Below are positions 49,138 through 57,601 of a stretch of 64,000 nucleotides of DNA, piece by piece. A program made the position numbers and the translations under genes. The notes below the pieces were generated by a model, which ran no database searches, was not told where the DNA came from, and saw only the letters and a program-made list of their open reading frames with translations. The stretch is from Paenibacillus campinasensis. GTDB taxonomy: Bacteria; Bacillota; Bacilli; Paenibacillales; Paenibacillaceae. Position 1 is the stretch's first letter; each line of letters begins with the position of its first letter. The DNA is taken from positions 62,001 through 126,000 of the forward strand of contig NZ_NPBY01000027.1 of the NCBI RefSeq assembly GCF_002272015.1, given 5' to 3'.

Positions 49138-50880
49138 ATGGCATCTAATATTATTGTAGTGGGCGGCGGTCTTGCAGGCTTGATGGCAACCATCAAGGCG
49201 GCGGAAGCAGGAGCCCATGTTCATCTGTTCTCACTTGTACCCGTAAAACGTTCTCACTCCGTCTGCGCACAAGGCGGCATTAACGGAGCAGTAAATACCA
49301 AAGGGGAGGGCGACTCTCCTTGGGAGCACTTTGACGATACCGTGTACGGCGGGGACTTCCTGGCGAATCAGCCGCCGGTGAAAGCGATGTGTGAAGCGGC
49401 TCCGGGCATTATCCACCTGATGGACCGCATGGGCGTTATGTTTAACCGGACGCCTGAGGGGCTGCTTGACTTCCGTCGTTTCGGCGGTACGAAGCGTCAC
49501 CGTACGGCCTTTGCCGGAGCAACGACAGGCCAGCAGCTGCTGTATGCACTCGATGAGCAGGTGCGCCGGTGGGAAACGGCCGGTCTCGTTACCAAATACG
49601 AGAACTGGGAATTCCTCCAGGCCATCATCGATGATGAGGGCGTGTGCCGGGGCATTACTGCCCAGGATCTGCGCACGATGGAGATTCGCGCGTTCAAGGC
49701 CGAGGCGGTCATTCTGGCCAGCGGCGGCCCGGGCATTATTTTTGGCAAAACGACCAACTCCGTTATTAATACAGGAACGGCAGCCAGCGCCGTATACCAG
49801 CAAGGGGTACACTACGCCAACGGCGAGTTCATCCAGATTCACCCTACTGCCATTCCGGGTGACGACAAGCTGCGTCTGATGTCTGAATCGGCACGCGGTG
49901 AGGGCGGACGGATCTGGACTTATAAAGACGGCAAGCCTTGGTATTTCCTTGAGGAGAAATATCCGGCTTACGGAAACCTTGTTCCACGCGATATCGCGAC
50001 GCGAGAAATCTTCTCCGTCTGCGTCGATATGGGGCTTGGTATTAACGGCGAGAACATGGTATACCTCGACCTGTCCCACAAGGATCCGAAGGAGCTGGAC
50101 GTCAAGCTCGGCGGCATCATCGAAATTTACGAGAAGTTCATGGGCGATGACCCGCGCAAAATTCCGATGAAAATCTTCCCGGCGGTTCATTACTCCATGG
50201 GCGGCATGTGGGTAGATTACAATCAGATGACGAACATTCCGGGGCTGTTTGCAGCCGGCGAGTGTGAGTACCAATATCATGGTGCGAACCGTCTGGGCGC
50301 GAACTCGCTTGTATCCGCCATCTATGGCGGCATGGTCGCTGGACCGAAAGCGATTGAATATGTGAAGGGATTGAAGAAATCCTCCGAGGACATTTCCTCC
50401 TCCGTATTCGATCGGTTCGCGAAAGAGCAAACCACCAAGTATGAGGATCTGCTCAAGATGGAAGGCACCGAAAATGCCTATGTGATTCACAAGGAGCTCG
50501 GCGAGTGGATGACCAACAACATGACCGTTGTTCGCTACAATGACAAGCTCCAGGCTACGATTGACAAAATTAAAGAGCTGAAGCAGCGCTACCGCAACAT
50601 CAACATGACCGATACATCCCGCTGGAACAACCAGGGTGTGGCGTTTACGAGACAGCTGTGGAACATGCTGGAGCTCGCTGAGGCCATGACGCTGGGCGCA
50701 CTGCTCCGCGATGAAAGCCGCGGCGCTCATTATAAACCAGAGTTCCCGAACCGGGATGACGAGAATTTCCTGAAAACAACGAAGGCGAAATGGACGCCGG
50801 ACGGACCGGAAATCTCATATGAAGAAGTGGATGTTTCCCTAATCCCGCCGCGTGTTCGCGACTATTCGAAAGATAAGTAA
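49138..50880 (+). CDS. sdhA: Succinate dehydrogenase flavoprotein subunit
   Basis: 580-residue catalytic subunit that oxidises succinate to fumarate. The FAD motif GGGLAGL is at residues 9-15 and the FAD is covalently bound at H40 (KRSHSVCAQGG). Substrate-binding and catalytic regions are seen as QIHPT near 240 and HYSMGG near 350, and C-terminal HRLGANS-type NRLGANSLV near 383. AAAGGGAGTG precedes the ATG 16 bases after sdhC. Confidence 0.96.
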   Translation: MASNIIVVGGGLAGLMATIKAAEAGAHVHLFSLVPVKRSHSVCAQGGINGAVNTKGEGDSPWEHFDDTVYGGDFLANQPPVKAMCEAAPGIIHLMDRMGVMFNRTPEGLLDFRRFGGTKRHRTAFAGATTGQQLLYALDEQVRRWETAGLVTKYENWEFLQAIIDDEGVCRGITAQDLRTMEIRAFKAEAVILASGGPGIIFGKTTNSVINTGTAASAVYQQGVHYANGEFIQIHPTAIPGDDKLRLMSESARGEGGRIWTYKDGKPWYFLEEKYPAYGNLVPRDIATREIFSVCVDMGLGINGENMVYLDLSHKDPKELDVKLGGIIEIYEKFMGDDPRKIPMKIFPAVHYSMGGMWVDYNQMTNIPGLFAAGECEYQYHGANRLGANSLVSAIYGGMVAGPKAIEYVKGLKKSSEDISSSVFDRFAKEQTTKYEDLLKMEGTENAYVIHKELGEWMTNNMTVVRYNDKLQATIDKIKELKQRYRNINMTDTSRWNNQGVAFTRQLWNMLELAEAMTLGALLRDESRGAHYKPEFPNRDDENFLKTTKAKWTPDGPEISYEEVDVSLIPPRVRDYSKDK

Positions 50881-50893
50881 AGGGGGATTTAAC

Positions 50894-51658
50894 ATGGCTC
50901 AAACAGCAACCGCGTCTAAGAGCGTGAAGTTTATTATAACCCGCCAGGACAGCCCGGAATCCAAATCGTACACCGAGGAGTTTGAGGTTCCCTACCGTCC
51001 GGGTATGAACGTAATCAGCGCGCTGATGGAAATTCAGCGCAATCCGAAAAATGCGCAAGGCCAGACAACGGCTCCGGTATGCTGGGACTCCAACTGTCTG
51101 GAGGAAGTATGCGGCGCATGCTCGATGGTCATCAACGGCAAGCCTCGTCAAGCGTGCGCTGCCTTGATTGACAAGCTGGAGCAGCCGATTCGCATTCAGC
51201 CGATGAAGACGTTCCCGGTTGTGCGCGACCTGATCATCGACCGCAGCCGCATGTTCACGGCGTTGAAGCGCGTAAAAGCATGGATTCCGATCGACGGCAC
51301 CTATGACCTTGGTCCGGGGCCGAGGATGGCTGAGAGCAAGCGTCAGTGGGCCTACGAGCTGTCCAAGTGCATGACCTGCGGGGTGTGCCTGGAGGCTTGC
51401 CCGAACGTTAACGAAAAGACGGATTTCATCGGTCCGGCAGCAATCTCCCAGGTGCGTTTGTTCAACGCGCACCCAACAGGCGAGATGAACAAGGAAGAGC
51501 GTCTGGAGGCGTTGATGCAGGATGGCGGCATCGAGGGCTGCGGCAACTCGCAGAACTGTGTGCGTGCCTGCCCGAAAGGCATTCCGCTGACCACCTCCAT
51601 CGCCGAGATGAACAAGGAAACAACCAAGCACATGTTCAAACGCTGGCTCAGCGTATAA
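50894..51658 (+). CDS. sdhB: Succinate dehydrogenase iron-sulfur subunit
   Basis: 254-residue electron-transfer subunit with three clusters: [2Fe-2S] in CWDSNCLEEVCGACSM, [4Fe-4S] in CMTCGVCLEACP, and [3Fe-4S]/[4Fe-4S] in CGNSQNCVRACPKG. It links SdhA to SdhC. ATG at 50894 follows AAAGGGGG; 14 extra upstream codons would overlap sdhA. Last gene of the operon, closed by a strong terminator. Confidence 0.96.
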   Translation: MAQTATASKSVKFIITRQDSPESKSYTEEFEVPYRPGMNVISALMEIQRNPKNAQGQTTAPVCWDSNCLEEVCGACSMVINGKPRQACAALIDKLEQPIRIQPMKTFPVVRDLIIDRSRMFTALKRVKAWIPIDGTYDLGPGPRMAESKRQWAYELSKCMTCGVCLEACPNVNEKTDFIGPAAISQVRLFNAHPTGEMNKEERLEALMQDGGIEGCGNSQNCVRACPKGIPLTTSIAEMNKETTKHMFKRWLSV

Positions 51659-51714
51659 CGAGGCTGCCAGCCCGCGAACCGAACCTATAATCGCTGCTAT
51701 AGTAGCGTATTCTT

Positions 51715-51752
51715 CAAGCACCCGACCGGGCTTCTGACTGGTCGGGTGCTTG
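51715..51752 (+). terminator. Intrinsic terminator of sdhCAB
   Basis: CAAGCACCCGACC (51715-51727) pairs perfectly with GGTCGGGTGCTTG (51740-51752). Confidence 0.85.
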
Positions 51753-51779
51753 TCGCATGATGAGGGAGGAGGAATCGGA

Positions 51780-52601
51780 TTGATTATCGAGAGACCCATT
51801 ACTATGAACGATATGGTGCGTGATCTGAAGGTGCTCGGGGTGACGGAGGGAATGACGCTATTGGTGCATTCTTCTCTGAAAAGCATAGGGGGGTGGATTC
51901 CGGGCGGCCCCGAGGCGGTCATTCTGGCGCTGGAGGAGGCGATCGGCCGGGAGGGTACATTGGTCATGCCGACTCAATCGTCCAACTTGACGGACCCGGC
52001 AACGTGGAGAAACCCGCCGGCTGCCGAGGCGTGGTGGCAGCTCATCCGGGATGAAATGCCGCCATATGATCCCGATTTAACGGTGACAACTGGCATGGGC
52101 GTCATTGCGGAGACGTTTCGTAAACAGGCTGGCGTTGTTCGCAGCAGCCATCCGCAACTATCCTTTGCCGCGCGCGGCCCTCTGGCTAAGCAGCTCATGT
52201 GTCCACATGAGCTGGATTTCGGGCTGGGGGATCCGTCCCCGCTTGCCCGGTTATATGAAACAGGTGCTTACGTGCTTCATCTCGGAACGGGGCATGCCAC
52301 GAATACATCGTTCCACCTGGCTGAATACAGAGCCGACTGGGAGGGCAAGAAGGTCATTACCTCCTGCGCTCCGATCCGAAGAGCAGGGGAAAGGACGGAA
52401 TGGGTCACATTTGAAGATATCAACTTTTATTCCGATGATTTTGAGCAGCTGGGTATGGCTTTCGAGGCCGCATATCCGGATGCCTGGTCCCGGGGTCAGA
52501 TTGGAAACGCCCCAAGTTTGCTGGCTGCGCAGCCGAAGATGGTTGATTATGCCGTGAATTGGTTGAAGGCGCATCGGAAGGCCGAGCGGCCTACACCGTA
52601 G
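51780..52601 (+). CDS. AAC(3)-family N-acetyltransferase
   Basis: 273-residue enzyme of the aminoglycoside N3-acetyltransferase (antibiotic_NAT) family, which moves acetyl from acetyl-CoA to an amine. Family marks are LLVHSSLKSIGGW near residue 24, GTLVMPTQS near 56, RSSHPQLSFAARGP near 120, and LGTGHATNTSFHLAEYRA near 165 with the His used in catalysis. TTG at 51780 follows GGAGGAGG. Many chromosomal members in Bacillales do not give resistance, so the native substrate may be different. No mobile element is near. Confidence 0.88.
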   Translation: MIIERPITMNDMVRDLKVLGVTEGMTLLVHSSLKSIGGWIPGGPEAVILALEEAIGREGTLVMPTQSSNLTDPATWRNPPAAEAWWQLIRDEMPPYDPDLTVTTGMGVIAETFRKQAGVVRSSHPQLSFAARGPLAKQLMCPHELDFGLGDPSPLARLYETGAYVLHLGTGHATNTSFHLAEYRADWEGKKVITSCAPIRRAGERTEWVTFEDINFYSDDFEQLGMAFEAAYPDAWSRGQIGNAPSLLAAQPKMVDYAVNWLKAHRKAERPTP

Positions 52602-52853
52602 CTGGGAGTACCCCCGCATGTCTCTCTGTTCGCAAGCTGCATGTCCGGGAGCCGGGGCATTCCCGCCGCCGATGCTGGTGCATCAAGCCTTCGTATCACC
52701 GTGCTATCATCCGTCCGGTGGGAGGATTTGATTGGTTAGCGTGGCTCCCGATATCGAATCTAGGAATATCTCCCGGTTACATCATCCCCCGTCAACGGGT
52801 AATAACCCCGTAAGGAGTGGGCCCGGGATGGCCCGCTTGAGGAGGGAATCAAT

Positions 52854-53567
52854 GTGACTTGGTGGATGTGGTGCCTTAATATCGCCGGGCTGGCAGTGCT
52901 GGTATATCTTTTTTACAAAGCGGATAAAGCGTGGTCCAGCAGACCTCTACTGCTTGCACCGCTGCTGATTTATGTGCTCATATCGGTGGAGGATTTGCTG
53001 GAATGGATTGATCTGACAGCTGTATTTCACGGGCCAGGAGGACTTCGGGCAACGATTGTATTGTTCTCGCTCGGCTCGGTGGTGTTCTATGTCCTGTACA
53101 TATTCAAGAAGATTTCCGAATCTGCCCACCAGGAGGTCCGGCTCAGAACGGTCGTGGAGCGGATCAGCATGGCAGCGGTGATGTGCGTTTTGTTTTTTGC
53201 CGTCGTCTATACGTCGATCTATAAATTGTTTGGCAACAGCTCGTTCTCAGGCTCACCGATCGGTGATGACCTGCTGAGCCAGGGGGTTGCCTTTCTGTAT
53301 TTCAGTGTGGCCACATTTGTGATGGTGGGCTACGGCGACATTGTAGCGGTGGATAATACGGCGCGGCTCGTAGTCATCATGCAGATGGCTTTCAGTTTTG
53401 TTACAGTAGGCTATGCCTTGTCCATGCTGGGTACGCTGCGGCTGATGATGAGTCCCGGCTCCGATGAAGAGCTGGAAACTCGCGGAGAGGACCAGGTGAA
53501 CAAGCGAGCGGAAGAGGAATCCGAGTCAGGCAACGAGAAGAAATCTTCATCTGAAGAACACAGCTAG
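52854..53567 (+). CDS. Potassium channel family protein (VGYGD pore)
   Basis: 237-residue membrane protein. Three helices (about 7-22, 32-46, 66-84) precede a two-helix pore unit (105-125 and 172-192), with the selectivity filter V158-G-Y-G-D162 between them. The C-terminal 40 residues are highly charged and rich in Glu and Ser, with no RCK domain. GTG start after TTGAGGAGGG. It probably allows passive potassium flow. No operon partner; the 252 bases upstream hold only GC-rich short repeats. Confidence 0.88.
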   Translation: MTWWMWCLNIAGLAVLVYLFYKADKAWSSRPLLLAPLLIYVLISVEDLLEWIDLTAVFHGPGGLRATIVLFSLGSVVFYVLYIFKKISESAHQEVRLRTVVERISMAAVMCVLFFAVVYTSIYKLFGNSSFSGSPIGDDLLSQGVAFLYFSVATFVMVGYGDIVAVDNTARLVVIMQMAFSFVTVGYALSMLGTLRLMMSPGSDEELETRGEDQVNKRAEEESESGNEKKSSSEEHS

Positions 53568-53602
53568 GTAAAAAAAAAAAGAGGACCCGAGCTTCCGGGT
53601 CC
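53568..53602 (-). terminator. Intrinsic terminator of the histidinol phosphatase gene
   Basis: GGACCCG and CGGGTCC with a 6-base loop; on the minus strand an uninterrupted T-run follows (A-run at 53570-53580). It ends right at the channel gene's stop codon. Confidence 0.75.
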
Positions 53603-53718
53603 CAACACCATATATATATTCTCAAAAGGGGGTCATGTGATAAGTGTAACCTGCCGCTGTTAGAGTTTCATAACAGATATATTTCATTTTTGTAACAAAA
53701 TCCTCCCTGCAAAAACAA

Positions 53719-54528
53719 TCAGAGAGGGACCGCCACTTTTTGCTTCTGTTCAAAGTATACCCACTCGGTATAACCGATCTCCTTCAGCACTCGGGACACT
53801 TCCTCAAACTCGTCACCCACACGTGACGGCTTATGAGCATCCGAGCCAAAGGTAACCTGGACGCCATGGAAATGCGCTACTTCCAGTATGGCGTTGGACG
53901 GGTACCAGCCTCCGCAAAGCTTCGTTTTGCCTGAAGTGTTAATCTCGATGGCCAGCCCACACTCGGCAATGACCTTCAAGGTCTCCTCAATTGCTTCATC
54001 GGCGATAATCTCCGAAAAGGCAGGATAATTTCCCTTCATGGCGTCCATATGTCCGATAATCTGGAACATTCCGCTTCTGGCAGACTGCCGGATTAAATCG
54101 AAGTAGGCTTCCTTATCGGCTACCTTCTGTGCCGGGGACAGTTTGTTCCAGCGGTTCTTGTTGAAGATGCTGACACCGTTCACCTGATGGACCGAGCCGA
54201 TTATATAATCGAACGGATAGGCGGCCAGCGCTTTCCGGTACACCTCGGCGACTTCGGGGAAGAAATCGGACTCGATGCCGAGCAGCACCTTGATCTTTCC
54301 TTCATATTCTTTTTTCAGGCGGAGAACTTCGTCCACATAACCTGCGATCTCCGACTTGGCCATGGCGATCCCCGGGAAAGGCTGTTCCTCCGGGATGCCA
54401 AAGTATGGCGTGTGATCGGAGATGCCGATCACCTGCAGGCCCGCATCAATGCCGGCTTCGATGTAGTCCCGGATCGTGCCGTCGGCATGCCCGCAGCGGA
54501 AATGGTGAGTGTGCATATCGAATTTCAT
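53719..54528 (-). CDS. hisK: PHP-family histidinol-phosphatase
   Basis: 269-residue metal-dependent phosphoesterase of the PHP type; the assigned reaction is histidinol phosphate to histidinol. Metal ligands are seen as HTHHFRCGHADG at residues 6-17, ISDHTPYF near 38, GIESDFF near 88, SVHQVNG near 115, GHMDAMK near 160 and GSDAHKPS near 227. ATG at 54528 follows AAGGAGG five bases away. It is not near other his genes, so action on another sugar or amino-alcohol phosphate is possible. Confidence 0.85.
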   Translation of the reverse strand: MKFDMHTHHFRCGHADGTIRDYIEAGIDAGLQVIGISDHTPYFGIPEEQPFPGIAMAKSEIAGYVDEVLRLKKEYEGKIKVLLGIESDFFPEVAEVYRKALAAYPFDYIIGSVHQVNGVSIFNKNRWNKLSPAQKVADKEAYFDLIRQSARSGMFQIIGHMDAMKGNYPAFSEIIADEAIEETLKVIAECGLAIEINTSGKTKLCGGWYPSNAILEVAHFHGVQVTFGSDAHKPSRVGDEFEEVSRVLKEIGYTEWVYFEQKQKVAVPL

Positions 54529-54611
54529 GTGTTCCTCCTTAAATCGTATGGTTTTCTCTTTCTTTGATCTATCGGATGCGCCGGACAACCCCCGAGGGGC
54601 TGGTCTAAAGC

Positions 54612-55514
54612 TCATTCACTGCTGATAAACTGGGTTTCCGGCATTCCCTTCAGGTCACTGATAAATTGTCTCATGGCGGAGCTGACATAGCGGCTGTTCT
54701 TGTATATCACGCCCACCGGATGGCTGACCTCCAGCTCCGGAAGCGGGACGATCTGCAGCGTGCCATTGCGCAGTTCGGGGGCGACCGATTGCTTGGAGAT
54801 AATGGCCGCGCCCAGATTGATCTCGACCATTCGTTTGATCTCCTCGCTGCTCGACAGCTCCATCACCACTTGCGGCTCGATGCCGTGCGCCCGCATGACG
54901 TCATCGGCGAATCTTCGGCCGACCGTATCCCGGGTGAGCAGGATGAGCGGAATGCCGCCCAGTGAGTTGATGTTTACCTTCGGCATGCTGGCCAGCGGAT
55001 GCTGCGGAGACACCACGAGTTCAAAGGTGTCGTAGTACAGTATGGATGTGCTCAGGTTAGGGTTTCGTTCAATGAGATAGCCGATGCCGATATCGATCAG
55101 GCCGTTCTCTACACTGTGATAAATTTGCGAAGAAGCCATGGACTGGATAGTGGTTTTGATATGTGGGAACTGATCTTGAAAATAGGATAGAACCCGAGGC
55201 AAAATTTGAATCGCAATCGAAGTGGTTGTTCCTAATTGAATATGTCCCTGCGGCGTCTGGTCGAGGTCTGACAGCCGCTGCTTCAGCTCATCCACGATGC
55301 TCAGAATTTGTTCGGCATGTTCCACAAACACCTGGCCCCGATCTGTGAGGGTGACCGGCTGGCTGCGGTCGACGAGCACGGTCTTGAACTCATCCTCCAG
55401 ACTTTTGATCTGTGCGGATACGGCCGGCTGCGTCAGATTAAGGAGCTCCCCCGCTTTGCGAAAGCTCATCGTTTTGGAGATGGTGATAAGCGTTTCCAAC
55501 TGGCTGATATTCAT
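54612..55514 (-). CDS. LysR-family transcriptional regulator
   Basis: 300-residue LTTR. The helix-turn-helix reads MSFRKAGELLNLTQPAVSAQIKSLE (residues 15-40); the effector domain starts HIQLGTTTSIAIQILP near 91. GTCAGGAGGAAGG precedes the ATG. It lies 83 bases upstream of hisK on the same strand, so they may be cotranscribed. Its effector and targets are unknown; CysL/YtlI-type regulators look similar. Confidence 0.88.
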   Translation of the reverse strand: MNISQLETLITISKTMSFRKAGELLNLTQPAVSAQIKSLEDEFKTVLVDRSQPVTLTDRGQVFVEHAEQILSIVDELKQRLSDLDQTPQGHIQLGTTTSIAIQILPRVLSYFQDQFPHIKTTIQSMASSQIYHSVENGLIDIGIGYLIERNPNLSTSILYYDTFELVVSPQHPLASMPKVNINSLGGIPLILLTRDTVGRRFADDVMRAHGIEPQVVMELSSSEEIKRMVEINLGAAIISKQSVAPELRNGTLQIVPLPELEVSHPVGVIYKNSRYVSSAMRQFISDLKGMPETQFISSE

Positions 55515-55576
55515 AGCCTTCCTCCTGACATGATTTCGTTCTTCCGCGCTATGGTTGTGTGCCTCTTATTGTTTAA

Positions 55577-55605
55577 ATTATAGGTTATTCTTCCGAAGGG
55601 GGCAA
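55577..55605 (-). promoter_or_regulatory. Sigma-A-type promoter of the second LysR gene
   Basis: On the minus strand TTGCCC, 17 bases, perfect TATAAT, about 60 bases before the start codon. Confidence 0.6.
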
Positions 55606-55675
55606 TCAATCGCCTGAAACCGAGGATTTTGCAGCAAAATGAGCAAAAACATCACGATTTCCAAATAATTATTAT

Positions 55676-55702
55676 TAAAAGATTGCGAATGCATCCGATA
55701 AT
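55676..55702 (+). promoter_or_regulatory. Candidate sigma-D promoter upstream of the CheX-like gene
   Basis: TAAA (55676-55679), then 15 bases, then CCGATAAT (55695-55702) fits the motility sigma factor pattern TAAA-N14/16-GCCGATAT. It is about 220 bases from the start codon; nothing else is recognised in 55703-55900. Confidence 0.45.
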
Positions 55703-55924
55703 AGTAAAGTAGACATGGAAATGAATAAGACTAAAGGCCTGAATTATTCGACCATATGAAATGAAGGACCTTATAAATCTTACCTATCATGATGTCTGGA
55801 TAATAAGCAAGCATACAAGTTATTTTACGATGATTCAGTGCGGGGTATCCATAAGTGGGGATGAACTTCTCAGGCTTTAAGGAACCCTTGCCCAATAACC
55901 CGGCGAAAGGGGCGCGATTAGACA

Positions 55925-56383
55925 ATGAAGGCGGAGGTTATTAATCCTTTCTTAGAGTCCGCAAGAAACGTGATTCAACAAGTGGTACAGGTTTCACCTT
56001 CTACAGGCAATCTGGGCGTCAAGGAGATCGGCTATCTGGAGAATCATATCTGGATTCTGATCGGCATGACCGGACAGATGAACGGTGAAATTGTATTCGG
56101 TATCCAAGAGGAGGTTGCCCTGCGGCTGGTGTCCGTCATGATGGGAGGCTACGTGCTCACTGAAATGAATGAAATGGGGCAGAGCGCCATCTCCGAGCTG
56201 GGCAATATGATCAGCGGCAATGCAAGCACGATTTTGGCCGGACAAGGTGTCAGTGTTGATATTACGCCGCCGAAGGTCGTGAAGGCCGACAGTGCATCGG
56301 ATCTCATTCAGAAAAAAGCGCTGAGCATTCCACTCCACATGGATGGCATCGGAGAACTGGATATTCAAGTCATGATTTCATAA
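55925..56383 (+). CDS. CheX-like chemotaxis phosphatase
   Basis: 152-residue protein of the CheC/CheX/FliY phosphatase family, which removes phosphate from CheY. The catalytic ExxN pair is E91 and N94 in ISELGNMISGNAS. It has one such motif, as CheX does, and lacks CheC's second helix pair. It stands alone, far from any che or fla operon in the window, but the sigma-D-like promoter supports a motility role. The ribosome site AAAGGGG is 12 bases away and weak. Confidence 0.85.
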   Translation: MKAEVINPFLESARNVIQQVVQVSPSTGNLGVKEIGYLENHIWILIGMTGQMNGEIVFGIQEEVALRLVSVMMGGYVLTEMNEMGQSAISELGNMISGNASTILAGQGVSVDITPPKVVKADSASDLIQKKALSIPLHMDGIGELDIQVMIS

Positions 56384-56498
56384 AATAGATACATACGATC
56401 TATTTATCCGTTCAGCGGCCCTTGATCTGGTGGTACCTGGTACAAGAAGGAATCAGATCGAACACCGATGAAGGGGAACCATGGAGGGAGTCCGAATC

Positions 56499-57272
56499 AT
56501 GTTACAACACAAAATCGTTGCCGTTACGGGCGCTTCAAGCGGAATCGGAGCGTTGATTGCGGAACGGTTGTCGGCGGAAGGCGCGTATGTGATCCTTATC
56601 GGACGCTCGGAGGAGCGGCTGCAGGAGGTAAGCAAGCGCATGCCCGGGCCGCATGAGATTGCGATGATGGATGTCCGGGATGATGAACAGGTCCAGGCGA
56701 TATTTAAGGCGGCTCTAGCCAAGCACGGCAAAATCGACGTACTGATTAACAATGCCGGCTACGGCAAGTTCAGCCCTTTTTTGGATATGTCGTTAACCGA
56801 GTTCGAAGATATGATGAATGTCAATTATCTAGGGGTTGTACGCTGCACGCAGGCCGTTCTTCCAAGCATGCTGGAGCAGGGAGACGGGCAAATCGTCAAC
56901 GTCGCTTCAATGGCCGGTAAAATCGGAACCGCCAAGTCCACGGCGTATTCCGCGACCAAGCATGCCCTGCTGGGCTTCAGCAATTCGCTGAGGCAGGAGC
57001 TCCACCGCACCGGAATTACGATTTCGACGGTAAATCCGGGCCCGATAGACACCCCGTTTCTGGAGATTGCCGATCCGTCAGGCGGATACATGAAAAATCT
57101 GGGTGCGCTGATGCTGAAGCCGGATGATGTGGCGCGGCGGGTGGTGACCCTTGTGCTTAAACGCAAGGAGGAGCTGAACCTGCCGCGTCTGGCCGCATTT
57201 GGCATCAAGCTCTATCAGCTGTGCCCCCGGTTTCTGGATCGGGCATTGCACAGATGGATGAACAAAAAGTAA
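56499..57272 (+). CDS. Short-chain dehydrogenase/reductase
   Basis: 257-residue classical SDR. TGASSGIG at residues 10-17 binds NAD(P), NNAG is near 85, and the full catalytic set is present: Ser in NVASMAG near 137 and YSATK near 150. The C-terminal basic end (RALHRWMNKK) and lipid-like helices resemble YqjQ-type enzymes. ATG at 56499 has GGAGGGAG 8 bases upstream; ATG at 56481 with AAGGGG is an alternative. Substrate unknown. Confidence 0.87.
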   Translation: MLQHKIVAVTGASSGIGALIAERLSAEGAYVILIGRSEERLQEVSKRMPGPHEIAMMDVRDDEQVQAIFKAALAKHGKIDVLINNAGYGKFSPFLDMSLTEFEDMMNVNYLGVVRCTQAVLPSMLEQGDGQIVNVASMAGKIGTAKSTAYSATKHALLGFSNSLRQELHRTGITISTVNPGPIDTPFLEIADPSGGYMKNLGALMLKPDDVARRVVTLVLKRKEELNLPRLAAFGIKLYQLCPRFLDRALHRWMNKK

Positions 57273-57601
57273 CAGCGGAGGCGTGTGACATCAGCCGATT
57301 CCTCGGCGAAGGAATCACCTGTACGAGACGCGCCAAATGTACCGAGACGTGAACAGGTTCTGTCGTTCGGTCCGTTTGGCGCGGGCAGCCTCAGCTTCCA
57401 CAAACCGATAGATGTATAAGATGAATACATCCTTCATACCTCTCTCCACACACTGTAACATTCCCAATTTTAATCCCCTGAATATCGTAAGGTTATGTAA
57501 CCCGGTCATCGTTCTCCAGGTTGTATTTGGTGAGGGCTCCTGTTTTCGCATATAATGGGAAGAGTGAACCATACACGAATAACAAAGGATGGACGAAATC
57601 T
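57273..57601. other. Non-coding region before the DEAD-box gene
   Basis: 329 bases. It holds an inverted repeat GATTCCT (57298-57304)/AGGAATC (57310-57316) without a T-tract and the promoter at 57527-57556. No gene is seen in it. Confidence 0.5.
57527..57556 (+). promoter_or_regulatory. Sigma-A-type promoter of the DEAD-box gene
   Basis: TTGGTG (57527-57532), 18 bases, perfect TATAAT (57551-57556). Confidence 0.55.

Noticed and set aside
49231..50730. 499-codon frame opposite sdhA
   Set aside because: Shadow frame caused by codon bias in a strongly supported gene; no ribosome site or family motif.
51780..52601. Recent horizontal transfer of the AAC(3)-family gene
   Set aside because: Codon use and GC look like those of the neighbours, and there are no flanking repeats or mobility genes.
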